From NCBI RefSeq assembly GCF_004358675.1, contig NZ_SMZO01000007.1:1-64000 (forward strand): DNA of 64,000 nt, given 5' to 3'. The position numbers were made by a program, and so were the translations under genes. This DNA is from Meridianimarinicoccus aquatilis. GTDB taxonomy: Bacteria > Pseudomonadota > Alphaproteobacteria > Rhodobacterales > Rhodobacteraceae. Of this stretch, positions 25,306 through 34,287 are shown piece by piece (the stretch's first letter is position 1; the number at the start of each line of letters is the position of its first letter). Under the pieces are notes generated by a model that saw only the letters and a program-made list of their open reading frames with translations, was not told the DNA's origin and made no database searches.

Positions 25306-27398
25306 TGGGCAAGTTTGACATGCGTTTGCTGTTCCAGCCCACCATCCTGATGGCGATGGCGCTTATGGCAATCATTGTGATGATGATCCTGCCCATGCCC
25401 TCATGGGTGCTGGACATCGGTCTGGCTGCGTCCTTTGCTCTCGCGATCTTGATTTTCACGGTCACTCTGTTCATCGAACGGCCACTGGATTTTTCGGCAT
25501 TCCCGACGATCCTTCTGGCGTCGTTGATGCTTCGTTTGTCACTGAATGTGTCCTCGACGAAGCTGATCATTGGACAGGGGCATACAGGTACCGACGCGGC
25601 GGGGAATGTCATCAGCGGATTTGCCAGCTTCATCATGGGGGGAAGCGTTTTCCTTGGCGTTGTGGTGTTTTGTGTTCTGTTGATTGTCAATTTCATGGTC
25701 ATCACCAAGGGCGCAGCCCGGATGGCTGAAGTGGGTGCGCGCTTTGCCTTGGATGGGATGCCCGGCAAACAGCTGGCCATCGATAGCGATATTGCCGCAG
25801 GAGCAATCAGCCATCAACAAGCGCAAGCCCGCCGCGCGGCCGAGCAGGACGAAACGACGTTCTTTGGCTCTCTCGACGGGGCCTCTAAATTCGTGAAGGG
25901 TGATGCCATTGCCGGGCTTCTCATCACGCTTCTGAACCTTGTGATGGGCCTGATCATGGGGGTGGCGTTTCATGATATGCCGCTTGGGCAAGCGGCTGAA
26001 ACTTATGCAATTCTAACCGTTGGTGATGGGCTTGTGACCCAAATACCTGCTGTCATCATATCCATCGCCTCTGCGCTGTTGCTGGCACGGGGCGGGGCGA
26101 CGGGCACCACTGACTTTGCCGTGTTTTCACAATTGGGGCGGTATCCGGGGGCGCTGGGAACAGTCGCTGTCTTGATGGCAATGTTTGCGATGGTGCCGGG
26201 TTTGCCGTTTTTGCCTTTTGTCATGGGGGCTGCTGGCCTCGGCGTTGCTGCGATCTTTGGGTACCGCGCCGCAAAACGTCTGGAGGCGGATGCGCAACAG
26301 GCGGCAGTTGACACAGCCGACGCCCAAAAGACAGAAGCACCCATTGGCGATATGCTAGATGTGGATGACATCCATGTGGAATTCGCTGGCGATCTGGTCG
26401 CCATGGCGCTGGACCCGGCCACGGGGCTTGATGCGCGGATCATCAGTATGCGCAGTCACATTGCAACGGATTTCGGGCTGATCCTTCCCGAGATGCGGCT
26501 CACCGACAATGTCAGCCTCACGGACGGCACATACGTGATCCGGATCCAGGGGGCGGAACGGGTGCGTGGGCTTCTTCAGCCTGATCGGGTCTTGGCCCTG
26601 CTGCCGGACACCGATGACCTCCCAGAAGAGGGGTTGGCGGTGCGCGAGCCCGTCTATGGTGCGCCGGCACGGTGGATAGACCCCGGCGCGCAGGACAAAT
26701 TCTCGATTGCCGGAGCAACCGTTGTAACCGCATCGGAGGTTTTGGCGACCCATCTGCTAGAAGTTCTCAAGGCAAATCTGGGCCATCTGATGACGCTCAA
26801 GACATTGCGCCGCCTTTTGGATGAAATGACACGGCTCAGCGATCAGGGGCGGGCGGATGCAAACCGTCGTCTTCTGGATGAGTTGATCCCCGAAAAGGTG
26901 CCCCAAGACCTTCTTCTGGCCGTGCTGCGTATGCTGTTGGAAGAACGCGTTTCGATCCGCAACCTACCTCTCATTCTGGAGGCAATCGCTGAAGTGCGGC
27001 CGCTGCACACTATGCCAGAGGCGGTGTGTGAACATGTGCGCCAGCGGCTTGGGTTTCAGTTGGTGGCTGTCCATCGGCGCGCTGACGGCACGTTGCCACT
27101 GCTTCAACTCGCGCCGGAATGGGAGAAGCGCTTTGAAGCACATCAGATCAACACCGACCGTGGGTTGCCGGATGTCGCGCTTTCACCCGAAGATTTCAAC
27201 CGGTTGGCCGTCGCAATTTCCGAGCGTTACGCGCGTGCAACGGCGGCATCGGAAAATCCGGCCTTGATCACCTCGACCCGGCGGCGGCGTTTCTTGAAAA
27301 GCGTGGTGGCGGCGCGCGGGCTTCAACTGCCGGTCTTGTCTTTCGAAGAAATCGGCATTGATGCGAAACCAGCTGTTGTGGGGGTGGTGGCGGCGTGA
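25302..27398 (+). CDS. flhA: Flagellar biosynthesis protein FlhA
   Basis: Core membrane subunit of the flagellar type III export gate. The start at 25302 gives 698 residues, the usual length, and overlaps the transglycosylase stop; the longer frame upstream is read-through. The N-terminal half has about eight helices and the FHIPEP-type segment ALDGMPGKQLAIDSDIAAGAI. The C-terminal half is the cytosolic substrate-chaperone docking domain, ending TSTRRRRFLKSVV. It overlaps fliR by four bases. Confidence 0.97.
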   Translation: MMGKFDMRLLFQPTILMAMALMAIIVMMILPMPSWVLDIGLAASFALAILIFTVTLFIERPLDFSAFPTILLASLMLRLSLNVSSTKLIIGQGHTGTDAAGNVISGFASFIMGGSVFLGVVVFCVLLIVNFMVITKGAARMAEVGARFALDGMPGKQLAIDSDIAAGAISHQQAQARRAAEQDETTFFGSLDGASKFVKGDAIAGLLITLLNLVMGLIMGVAFHDMPLGQAAETYAILTVGDGLVTQIPAVIISIASALLLARGGATGTTDFAVFSQLGRYPGALGTVAVLMAMFAMVPGLPFLPFVMGAAGLGVAAIFGYRAAKRLEADAQQAAVDTADAQKTEAPIGDMLDVDDIHVEFAGDLVAMALDPATGLDARIISMRSHIATDFGLILPEMRLTDNVSLTDGTYVIRIQGAERVRGLLQPDRVLALLPDTDDLPEEGLAVREPVYGAPARWIDPGAQDKFSIAGATVVTASEVLATHLLEVLKANLGHLMTLKTLRRLLDEMTRLSDQGRADANRRLLDELIPEKVPQDLLLAVLRMLLEERVSIRNLPLILEAIAEVRPLHTMPEAVCEHVRQRLGFQLVAVHRRADGTLPLLQLAPEWEKRFEAHQINTDRGLPDVALSPEDFNRLAVAISERYARATAASENPALITSTRRRRFLKSVVAARGLQLPVLSFEEIGIDAKPAVVGVVAA

Positions 27399-28174
27399 AC
27401 GAGGCTGCAAACCTGCTGCTGGACATGGTGTTGGACAGTGCCGGGCTGTGGATTGCGGTTTTTCTGCGCGTCGGTGCGGCGATGTTCTTTTTGCCCTCAT
27501 TCGGGGCTCAGGTGGTGTCTGTCCGTGTACGGATCGCACTGGCGGGGGCCTTTGCTGTGATTGTCGCGCCTGCGGTGGCAGAGCAAGCTGTGCCCGGCCC
27601 CATTGATACAGCCTTGCTTGTCAGTTTAGCGGCGACTGAAACTGTCAGCGGTCTCGCGCTTGGGTTCTCGGTGCGGCTTTTTGTGTGGTTATTGCAAATC
27701 ATGGGGACGATTGCGGCGCAGGCAACGTCCTTGTCGCAGTTGTTGGGCGCTGAAGCAGTCGATCCGCAGCCAGCCATATCGCAGATCATGATGATGGCGG
27801 GTCTTTGTCTTGCGGTGATGGCTGACTTTCACGTGCGCATCGCAGAAGCCCTGATCTTATCCTATGACACGCTGCCCATGGGCCGCTTCCCGCTGTCCGG
27901 TCCGCTGTCAGAATGGGCGGTGTTTCGGGTTACCGAGATGTTTGCTTTAGCATTCACCTTTGCCGCGCCCTTCGTGATCGGATCGGTTCTCTACAACCTT
28001 GCTCTTGGGGTTATTAATCGAGCCATGCCGCAATTGATGGTCGCCTTTGTGGGCGCACCCGCCATCACTGCAGCAGGCCTTGTGCTGTTGCTGTTGACAG
28101 CGCCGGTGATGCTTCCGGCATGGCTTGACCTTTTGAATGGTCGGCTCATGGACCCGTTCGGTGGCGTGCCATGA
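27395..28174 (+). CDS. fliR: Flagellar biosynthesis protein FliR
   Basis: Integral membrane subunit of the export gate, which with FliP and FliQ forms the helical core. It has 259 residues and about six helices. The region around SGLALGFSVRLFVWLLQIMG and the GVINRAMPQLMVAFVGAP stretch fit FliR. The start is GTG overlapping the flhA stop. FliP is not in the window. It overlaps flhB by four bases. Confidence 0.94.
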   Translation: MNEAANLLLDMVLDSAGLWIAVFLRVGAAMFFLPSFGAQVVSVRVRIALAGAFAVIVAPAVAEQAVPGPIDTALLVSLAATETVSGLALGFSVRLFVWLLQIMGTIAAQATSLSQLLGAEAVDPQPAISQIMMMAGLCLAVMADFHVRIAEALILSYDTLPMGRFPLSGPLSEWAVFRVTEMFALAFTFAAPFVIGSVLYNLALGVINRAMPQLMVAFVGAPAITAAGLVLLLLTAPVMLPAWLDLLNGRLMDPFGGVP

Positions 28175-29259
28175 GTGAAGGGCAAGACGATGACAGCGAA
28201 AAACCGTATGAGCCGTCACAAAAGCGGCTAGATGATGCGCGCAAAAAGGGTGAGGTGCCTCGGTCCACAGATTTGATGACCTCCGCGTCCTATGCGGGTC
28301 TTGTGCTGACGATCATGGTCTTCGGTGCAGGCAGCGTGACGGAATTGGGCGGCGCGATGCTTGTGATGCTGGATCAAGCTGAAACAATGTCAGGCCTGCT
28401 GCTCGCCGATGGCGGGGCAACTCTCGCCGGTGGTTTGATGGCTAAAATCGGCATTACTCTTGCGCCTTGGTTTCTGGTGCCCGCAACCTTGGTTTTGCTG
28501 TCTGTCATAGCGCAGCGTGGCTTTACGATGACCGGCTCGAAACTGGCACCAAAGATGAACCGCATCAGTCTGTTGAGCAACGCCAAGCAGAAATTCGGTC
28601 GTGGCGGGCTTTTCGAGTTCGCCAAAAGCTTCACGAAGCTTGTGGTGTTTTCGGTTACGCTTGCGCTGTTCCTGATTGCTGAAATTCCGGACATGGTCGC
28701 CACCGCCTTGCTTGGCCCAGGGCCTGTTGTAACGATGCTGACCAGCATTTGCCTTCGTTTCCTTGCAGTTGTTCTTGCGGTGTCTTTGGCCATTGGTGCG
28801 GTCGATTTCCTGTGGCAGCAGGCCGAACATTTGCGCAAGCACCGAATGTCTCACAAGGAAATGACCGACGAAGCCAAGCAAACCGAAGGCGATCCGCACA
28901 TGAAACAGAAGCGACGGCAGAGAGGGTATGACATTGCGACAAACCGGATGATGGCGGATGTTCCAACAGCGGATGTGATCGTGGTGAACCCGGTACACTA
29001 TGCCGTGGCGCTCAAATGGTCGCGAGAACCAGGCTCGGCACCGGTTTGCGTGGCCAAGGGGGTGGATGAGGTGGCCGCCCGCATTCGTGAAGTCGCGGCA
29101 GAGGCGGCAATTCCGATTCACCGGGACCCACCTGCAGCGCGCGCTCTGCACGCGACCGTTGAAGTGGGGCATGAAATCCGGGCTGATCACTATCAAGCAG
29201 TTGCCGCCGCAATTCGCTTTGCCGATCAAATGCGCAGGAAACAGGGGGGCAGGGCATGA
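28171..29259 (+). CDS. flhB: Flagellar biosynthesis protein FlhB, with NPVH cleavage motif
   Basis: Export-gate switch protein of 362 residues: four membrane helices, then a cytosolic domain. The cytosolic domain normally cuts itself at Asn-Pro in NPTH; here the site reads NPVH (Asn273-His276), so Thr is replaced by Val. The Asn-Pro pair needed for cleavage is kept. KRLDDARKKGEVPRS near the N-terminus and MADVPTADVIVVNPVHYAVAL around the site are typical. It overlaps fliR and the next gene by four bases each. Confidence 0.96.
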   Translation: MSEGQDDDSEKPYEPSQKRLDDARKKGEVPRSTDLMTSASYAGLVLTIMVFGAGSVTELGGAMLVMLDQAETMSGLLLADGGATLAGGLMAKIGITLAPWFLVPATLVLLSVIAQRGFTMTGSKLAPKMNRISLLSNAKQKFGRGGLFEFAKSFTKLVVFSVTLALFLIAEIPDMVATALLGPGPVVTMLTSICLRFLAVVLAVSLAIGAVDFLWQQAEHLRKHRMSHKEMTDEAKQTEGDPHMKQKRRQRGYDIATNRMMADVPTADVIVVNPVHYAVALKWSREPGSAPVCVAKGVDEVAARIREVAAEAAIPIHRDPPAARALHATVEVGHEIRADHYQAVAAAIRFADQMRRKQGGRA

Positions 29260-29582
29260 ACGACCCACGGATATTGCGACTGCGTCAGGTTGCGGAATTA
29301 GTGCAAGCGCGCGCAGCGGCTGAACTAGGCGCGAACAAACATGCCGATATATCTATTCAAGACAAGGTTTCTGCGCTTCGTAATCAGAAGATCGGAACGG
29401 GACCAGATGCATTTCAACGTGCGGGTGGAGAGCAGATTTGGCGGCAATGGCGCGATCGCGAGATTGCCGCGCTCAATCGGGAGAGGGCGCTCCTTCGTGT
29501 CGCGCAGGAACGTCTTGCAGAGGCATCAGCGCGCGCAACCGCCCGGGTTCAAGCCTTGGATCGGTTGCTCGAAAAGCCATAG
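29256..29582 (+). CDS. Small coiled-coil protein, possibly FliJ-like
   Basis: A 108-residue, highly charged, helical protein overlapping flhB by four bases. Its C-terminal half (RDREIAALNRERALLRVAQERLAE) looks like a coiled coil, and it has no hydrophobic segment. Position after flhB and its size suggest a FliJ-type export stalk or chaperone, but no family signature is clear. It converges on fliL with an 8-base gap. Confidence 0.6.
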   Translation: MNDPRILRLRQVAELVQARAAAELGANKHADISIQDKVSALRNQKIGTGPDAFQRAGGEQIWRQWRDREIAALNRERALLRVAQERLAEASARATARVQALDRLLEKP

Positions 29583-29590
29583 CCGCTTCG

Positions 29591-30121
29591 TCACAGCGCC
29601 TGTTTGACCATGTCCACGATCAAAACATCATAGAGAATGGGCCCGGCGGTCTTTTTCCCCGTCTCGCGCAATGCAGTGCGCAACGTTTCGAGGCCGAGAT
29701 GGTTCAGGAAATTCCCCTTGAAGCCGCCCATGTTCGCGTGATCGAACAGAACCCGCAAGAAAGCATCCCGCAGCTTTGGCTCCATATTGTAGATTTCCTG
29801 TTGGGCGCCTTGTTCCACCTCAAGGCTGAGCGTGACGACAACCATTGCATCAACGTCATTCTCAACAACCACCGGCACCACGAATTGATTGGCGAGTTTC
29901 ACGAAATCTGCCGGGGCATCCGGCGTAGGCGGCAATGCATGGCCAGCACTGTCTGTTGGCGGGCAAACGGGGGACTCACCCGCGTGCCCATCTTCATGAA
30001 CGTCGCCTTCTGTCACTTCGGCATGGGTGACGTCCTTATCGCCCGATTGCATAAAGAAACCTGTGCCAAGGCCCCCCGCAAGGCCGGTCAGCGCGATTAG
30101 AAGTGGAATGAGTTTGCCCAT
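29591..30121 (-). CDS. fliL: FliL-like flagellar basal-body-associated protein
   Basis: A 176-residue membrane protein with one N-terminal helix (residues 4-20) and a periplasmic domain. The acidic, His-containing linker (residues 28-70) precedes a domain with KLANQFVVPVV, LSLEV and the C-terminal LRDAFLRVLFDHANMGGF pattern seen in the FliL stomatin-like domain family. FliL stabilises the stator-rotor region. It is the last gene of the operon starting at flgB and follows flgH by 9 bases. The family match is by pattern, so the name is fairly but not fully secure. Confidence 0.75.
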   Translation of the reverse strand: MGKLIPLLIALTGLAGGLGTGFFMQSGDKDVTHAEVTEGDVHEDGHAGESPVCPPTDSAGHALPPTPDAPADFVKLANQFVVPVVVENDVDAMVVVTLSLEVEQGAQQEIYNMEPKLRDAFLRVLFDHANMGGFKGNFLNHLGLETLRTALRETGKKTAGPILYDVLIVDMVKQAL

Positions 30122-30130
30122 GTGCCTACC

Positions 30131-30853
30131 TTAAAACGGAAGAATGATATCAGAGATTTGCTGTCCCCAGCGTGGCTGCTGAACATCGGTGATCTGGCCC
30201 CGGCCGCCATACGAAATCCTGGCGGACGCAATTTTGTCATAGGTGATTTGATTGGTACGCGAGACGTCTTCAGGGCGCACATACCCCGACACCAGCAGCT
30301 CCCTGATTTCGAAGTTGACCCGCACTTCTTGCGACCCTTCGATGCGCATCACGCCGTTGGGCATCACGTCGGTTATGGTGGCCGCAACGCGCAGAGTTAG
30401 CTTCTCTTTGCGTTTGACGGACCCGTCTCCTTCGGATTCGCTCGACGAGCTGAGATCCACAGGGTTCTCAGCAGATGCGCCATCGGGCATGTTCTGTCGC
30501 TGAGGGAAGCCGAAAAGTTGCGGAACCTCCAAACTTTCGCCTGCAGACCGTGATCGCGAGGTTGAGTTTGAAATTTCGGCCTTCTCGTCGATTTCGATGA
30601 CAACAGTGAGAATGTCGCCGCGTTCTCCGGCGCGCCTGTCGCCTAAAAGTGAATTTCGCGCTCCGGTCCACAGAGACGATTGATCAACGATACGCTGCTT
30701 TTCAAGAGAATTGGGCAAGCCCTGTACCGACATGGCGAGATGCTCGCGGCCGGCGTCATCGGCGCTGAACGAAGGGGGACGACCGACATGGTCCAGTCGG
30801 CCGCAGCCCGCAATGCTAGCTAAAAGAGCAATGCAAATCAGAAAAAGTCGCAT
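30131..30853 (-). CDS. flgH: Flagellar L-ring protein FlgH (lipoprotein)
   Basis: Outer-membrane ring protein of the basal body. The start at 30853 gives a clean lipoprotein signal with lipobox IAGC and Cys17 as the lipid-modified residue; the upstream in-frame start would add 17 residues within flgA. The 240-residue length is typical. Diagnostic segments are SLWTGARNSLLGDRRAGERGDILTV (read in part), RVAATITDVMPNGVMRIEGSQEVRVN and the C-terminal RISYGGRGQI. Confidence 0.96.
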   Translation of the reverse strand: MRLFLICIALLASIAGCGRLDHVGRPPSFSADDAGREHLAMSVQGLPNSLEKQRIVDQSSLWTGARNSLLGDRRAGERGDILTVVIEIDEKAEISNSTSRSRSAGESLEVPQLFGFPQRQNMPDGASAENPVDLSSSSESEGDGSVKRKEKLTLRVAATITDVMPNGVMRIEGSQEVRVNFEIRELLVSGYVRPEDVSRTNQITYDKIASARISYGGRGQITDVQQPRWGQQISDIILPF

Positions 30854-30875
30854 GCTTACTCCATGGTCGAGGGTT

Positions 30876-31310
30876 TCAGGGGGCGACAGTGATACTGCCG
30901 TCAACGGTGATGCTACCCGCCACTGTGCTGCGTGACGTAAGGTTCATAACGCGGATGCGGTCACCAACGCCGCCCCGGTCCAGCGCCCGTCCTTCGGTGA
31001 CAATGGCGAGCCCGGCATGGTGGTAGTTGAGCGAAACGATTTGATTTCGCTCAACGATTGCTGGTGGGCCAAGGTCTTGCGGCATGATGGGTCTGCCGGC
31101 GTAGATTGTAACTTTCGTTTCCAATCCGATCGCGTCTTTGGGATTGCTGAGTGCGCCGGGTGTTGCGTGTGTCGCGCGCTGCAAGTCCGCCGCAGTAATG
31201 ACGGTCTGGCTGCGCAGATTGCGCAGGGCGATAAGCGACTCGGCCGACACCGGCGCACCGATTGCCAAAGCCAAAACTGTTCCCATGACGAAGCGAAGTT
31301 GCAGTTTCAT
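30876..31310 (-). CDS. flgA: Flagellar basal body P-ring formation protein FlgA
   Basis: Periplasmic chaperone needed to assemble the P-ring protein FlgI. Signal peptide at residues 1-23 ending PVSA, then a short SAF domain with TVITAADL, TIYAGRPI and RNQIVSLNYHHAGLAI, ending GDRIRVMNLTSRSTV. At 144 residues it is the short version found in alphaproteobacteria. flgI itself is not in the window. Confidence 0.92.
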   Translation of the reverse strand: MKLQLRFVMGTVLALAIGAPVSAESLIALRNLRSQTVITAADLQRATHATPGALSNPKDAIGLETKVTIYAGRPIMPQDLGPPAIVERNQIVSLNYHHAGLAIVTEGRALDRGGVGDRIRVMNLTSRSTVAGSITVDGSITVAP

Positions 31311-31314
31311 GAGA

Positions 31315-32100
31315 TCAGCGTATCTGCGAGGTGCTGGCCATCATCTGGTCTGCGGCTGTGATCACCTTCGCGTTCAACTCGTAGCCCCGCTGTGCCTCAA
31401 TCAGTTCTGTCACTTCTCGCACAGCGTCGACTGATGAATTTTCAAGATACCCTTGTCGCAGGGTGCCCAGCCCGTCCGTTCCCGGATCACTCACATTCGG
31501 GGGGCCCGAGGCTTCAGTTTCGCGAAACAGGCTGCCGCCAAGGGCTTCGAGGCCGCGGGCGTTGGGAAACCCTGCCAATGTGAACTGCCCCAGAAGCTCG
31601 GCTTCGACTTGGTCGCTGAAATAAGCATAAATCTCGCCATCGGCATTCATTGACAGGCTGACGGCATCATCGGGGATCACGATGTCAGGCACCACCGGAT
31701 AGCCCTCTGATGTTACAATTTGACCTTCCGCAGAGCGTTTCAGCCCGCCATCCCGTGTATACGCAGCGCCGCCGTCAGGCATGGTCACTTCAAGATACCC
31801 AGGGCCTTCGATGGCGAGATCGAGATCGCCGTTCGTTTGCGTCAAAGAACCTTGCGCAAGGTGGACCGAAACCGAGGTTGGTTTGACGCCAAGACCAAGC
31901 TGCACCCCTGTGGGGACGACGGTGCCGTCCGACGCATTGATCGACCCGGGGCGTTGTAGCTGTTGATAGTGCAGGTCAGCAAACTCAGCCCGTCGTGTGT
32001 TATAGGCCGTCGTGCTCATGTTTGCGAGGTTGTTTGAAATGACCTCGACCCGCATTTGTTGGGCGGACATTCCGGTTGCAGCGATCTTAAGGGCGCGCAT
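31315..32100 (-). CDS. flgG: Flagellar distal rod protein FlgG
   Basis: Distal rod subunit, 261 residues. The N-terminus has the rod signature MRALKIAATGMSAQQMRVEVISNNLAN (read in part) and the C-terminus EVTELIEAQRGYELNAKVI, which together form the coiled coil that packs the rod. The length and the long central domain distinguish it from flgF. It lies 9 bases after flgF. Confidence 0.97.
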   Translation of the reverse strand: MRALKIAATGMSAQQMRVEVISNNLANMSTTAYNTRRAEFADLHYQQLQRPGSINASDGTVVPTGVQLGLGVKPTSVSVHLAQGSLTQTNGDLDLAIEGPGYLEVTMPDGGAAYTRDGGLKRSAEGQIVTSEGYPVVPDIVIPDDAVSLSMNADGEIYAYFSDQVEAELLGQFTLAGFPNARGLEALGGSLFRETEASGPPNVSDPGTDGLGTLRQGYLENSSVDAVREVTELIEAQRGYELNAKVITAADQMMASTSQIR

Positions 32101-32109
32101 GGTACTCTC

Positions 32110-32826
32110 CTATTGTCCTAGGGTTTGGATAACGCCGCGAATGCGTTCGTCTTCAGTCGACATGAGATCACGCCCGCGCTCATAGGCGCGCTGCACCTCA
32201 ATCATTCGAGCGATCTCAAGGATTGGATCGACGTTGGAGGATTCGATGAACCCTTGAACCATTCCGCCATTTTCCAAAGCTTCGACGCCACCCTCGACGT
32301 CAAATCGAACCCCGCCTGCGCGGGTCATTTTCGTTGGGTCCAGCGGTTGAAACAGGCCAATTTGACCAAGCGCTCGTCCGTCACCGCTGATCGATCCGTC
32401 GGTTCCGATATGAATGTCGTTGACTGCGGGTGGGATGAAAATGGGCGTTTCACCCGGATCCAGGACCAATGCGCCGTCTGAACTTGCCAACAGGCTGTCT
32501 GCATTGGGCTGAAAACTTCCGGCGCGGCTCAGGCGGTTCCCTTCTGGTGTTTGGACCATGAAGTATCCATCGCCTTCGATGGCGACGTCAAAGCTGCCGC
32601 CGGTTCGTGTCAGTTGACCTTGGCTGCGATCAATCATCCGCGCATTGGCGGTAGCCATTGAGAGAGAAGTATCTGAATTCTCAAGGCGATTCACGAACTC
32701 AGAAAAGATTAACCCCTCTTTCTGATAGCCCCCCGTGGATGCGTTCGCGATGTTGTGGGCGATAATTTGCATTTCCTGTCGCAGACCGCTTTGCCGGGTA
32801 AGCGTTGCGTAGCTTGCATTATCCAT
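32110..32826 (-). CDS. flgF: Flagellar proximal rod protein FlgF
   Basis: Rod subunit of 238 residues. The start at 32826 follows an ideal AGGAGG with 5-base spacing; a frame five codons longer is not supported. The N-terminal QEMQIIAHNIANASTGGYQKEG and C-terminal EIARMIEVQRAYERG are family hallmarks. The start lies just after the fliQ stop. Confidence 0.95.
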   Translation of the reverse strand: MDNASYATLTRQSGLRQEMQIIAHNIANASTGGYQKEGLIFSEFVNRLENSDTSLSMATANARMIDRSQGQLTRTGGSFDVAIEGDGYFMVQTPEGNRLSRAGSFQPNADSLLASSDGALVLDPGETPIFIPPAVNDIHIGTDGSISGDGRALGQIGLFQPLDPTKMTRAGGVRFDVEGGVEALENGGMVQGFIESSNVDPILEIARMIEVQRAYERGRDLMSTEDERIRGVIQTLGQ

Positions 32827-32827
32827 G

Positions 32828-33094
32828 TCAGCCTCCTGCAATCAGTGGAACGATGGTAGTCTTGAAAAAACTGGTCATCGTTTGCGTCATAAATCCCATA
32901 CTCATCCAGAAAACGACGAGGATGGCCGCGAGTTTGGGAACGAAGGTCAGCGTCATTTCCTGAATGGAAGTGAGCGCCTGAAACAGGCCGACCACGAGGC
33001 CCGTCACAAGGGCGGCCGTCAGGATCGGAATCGAAATGATGACGGCGATCCAGAGACCTTGCCTGAGGGTGTCGAAGAAAACCGTCTCATTCAT
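32828..33094 (-). CDS. fliQ: Flagellar export protein FliQ
   Basis: Two-helix membrane subunit of the export gate, 88 residues. The pattern LVVGLFQALTSIQEMTLTFVPK between the helices is strongly diagnostic. Its place between fliE and flgF, apart from fliR, is common in Rhodobacterales. The fliE stop is three bases before its start. Confidence 0.96.
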   Translation of the reverse strand: MNETVFFDTLRQGLWIAVIISIPILTAALVTGLVVGLFQALTSIQEMTLTFVPKLAAILVVFWMSMGFMTQTMTSFFKTTIVPLIAGG

Positions 33095-33097
33095 AGT

Positions 33098-33388
33098 TCA
33101 GACCGGCATCCGCAGGATTTCCTGATAAGCTTCGACAACCCGGTCGCGGACGGTCACGGCCGTTTCAATGGCAAGCTGGCTTTGAGCAATTGTTTCGACC
33201 AAGGATTGCGGATTTTCGCCCCCTGCCAACGTTGCTTGGGCTACCTGATCTGTCGCCTGCAATGTGCTTGCGAAGTCGGCGAATAGCCCCGAAGCGAGCG
33301 GCTTTGGTCCCTCTTCGAGAGGGGTTGGGTTGGTTGCAGGTTTCGCGCTGATATAAGACTGAAGGGCACGTGCCGAGGTAAATTCCAT
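33098..33388 (-). CDS. fliE: Flagellar hook-basal body protein FliE
   Basis: Adapter between the MS ring and the rod, 96 residues. The C-terminal half is typical: ESLVETIAQSQLAIETAVTVRDRVV-like helix (read in part) ending VEAYQEILRMPV. AGGAGGT lies 7 bases before the start. Third gene of the flgB operon. Confidence 0.95.
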   Translation of the reverse strand: MEFTSARALQSYISAKPATNPTPLEEGPKPLASGLFADFASTLQATDQVAQATLAGGENPQSLVETIAQSQLAIETAVTVRDRVVEAYQEILRMPV

Positions 33389-33406
33389 TCTGGACCTCCT
33401 TTTGCG

Positions 33407-33799
33407 TTAACGTCTGAGCAGTTCAAGCAAGGACGACGACATTTTGCGCGCCTGATCGAACATCTTGAGATTGGCTTCGTATCCCCGCTGGGCTTCGCTT
33501 GAGTCCGCCATTTCGAGGATTGTGTTCACATTCGAGCCTGTGAAATACCCGTCTGAATCGGCCATTGGGTGAGACGGATCGTAAATTCGGTTTGCTTCTG
33601 ACCGGTCGAGTTGAACGCGGCCGGTTTTGACCCCACCAGCGTCATTCCCGCTTTGTGCAGCCAGTTCGAAGGGAACCAACTTGCGTTGGTAGCCGGGTGT
33701 GTCCGAATTGGCGATGTTCTCGGCCACATGGCGCAGCCGCGTCGCTTGTGCACGCATGCCGCTGGCCGATACGGAAAGGCTTTTTTGCAGATCACTCAT
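33407..33799 (-). CDS. flgC: Flagellar proximal rod protein FlgC
   Basis: Rod subunit, 130 residues. LSVSASGMRAQATRLRHVAENIANSDTPGYQRK (read in part) at the N-terminus and MADSSEAQRGYEANLKMFDQARKM at the C-terminus are clear FlgC signatures. It lies 9 bases after flgB and 18 before fliE. Confidence 0.97.
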   Translation of the reverse strand: MSDLQKSLSVSASGMRAQATRLRHVAENIANSDTPGYQRKLVPFELAAQSGNDAGGVKTGRVQLDRSEANRIYDPSHPMADSDGYFTGSNVNTILEMADSSEAQRGYEANLKMFDQARKMSSSLLELLRR

Positions 33800-33808
33800 G
33801 GTTTGCTC

Positions 33809-34204
33809 CTATCGTCCCCGTCCAAGTGCCGTGCGCAGCAGGTCCATCCCACTGCGGTAGGTCGCAACGGCCAATTCGTGCTGCTGTTTTACCGCAGAGG
33901 ACTTCACCATTTCCGTTTCCAAAGAGACGGTGTTTCCGTTCGGAGAGGCGTCCCCAAGAGAGTCTCGGTCGACGAGTGGCTTTTGGGCATTGCTTGTCGA
34001 AGATGAAACGTGACCGGGCCGTGTCGCGCGTAATTCCACGCTGCGCCCAGTGTCCGCCATACTCTGTGAAAAACTCGCCACGTCCTTTGCTTTGAAGCCA
34101 GGCGTGTCGGCATTTGCGATATTCTGCGCGATGACCGTTTGGCGTGTAGATGCGTGCTGAGCAAGCGCAGACGCTGTCTTAAAAAATGCTAAACTGTTGT
34201 ACAT
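33809..34204 (-). CDS. flgB: Flagellar proximal rod protein FlgB
   Basis: Rod subunit, 131 residues, and the first gene of the minus-strand rod/export operon. The start at 34204 gives the expected N-terminus MYNSLAFFKTASALAQHAS and has GGGAG upstream; a longer frame starting at 34273 has no ribosome binding site. RQTVIAQNIANADTPGFKAKDV is the family motif. It is divergent from fliI with an 83-base gap that must contain both promoters; I could not assign a flagellar-type promoter there. Confidence 0.96.
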   Translation of the reverse strand: MYNSLAFFKTASALAQHASTRQTVIAQNIANADTPGFKAKDVASFSQSMADTGRSVELRATRPGHVSSSTSNAQKPLVDRDSLGDASPNGNTVSLETEMVKSSAVKQQHELAVATYRSGMDLLRTALGRGR

Positions 34205-34287
34205 CGGGGCTTCTCCCTCGATTTGCTTCAACCTTGGCTTAACTGCGATTCGTTTAGAAAGGGTTGTCCGCAACGAAGGAGACGACC

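Noticed and set aside
34205-34287. CtrA or sigma-54 type promoter between flgB and fliI
   Set aside because: TTAA occurs once and no TTAA-N7-TTAA or TGGC-N8-TTGC pair is found on either strand by eye.
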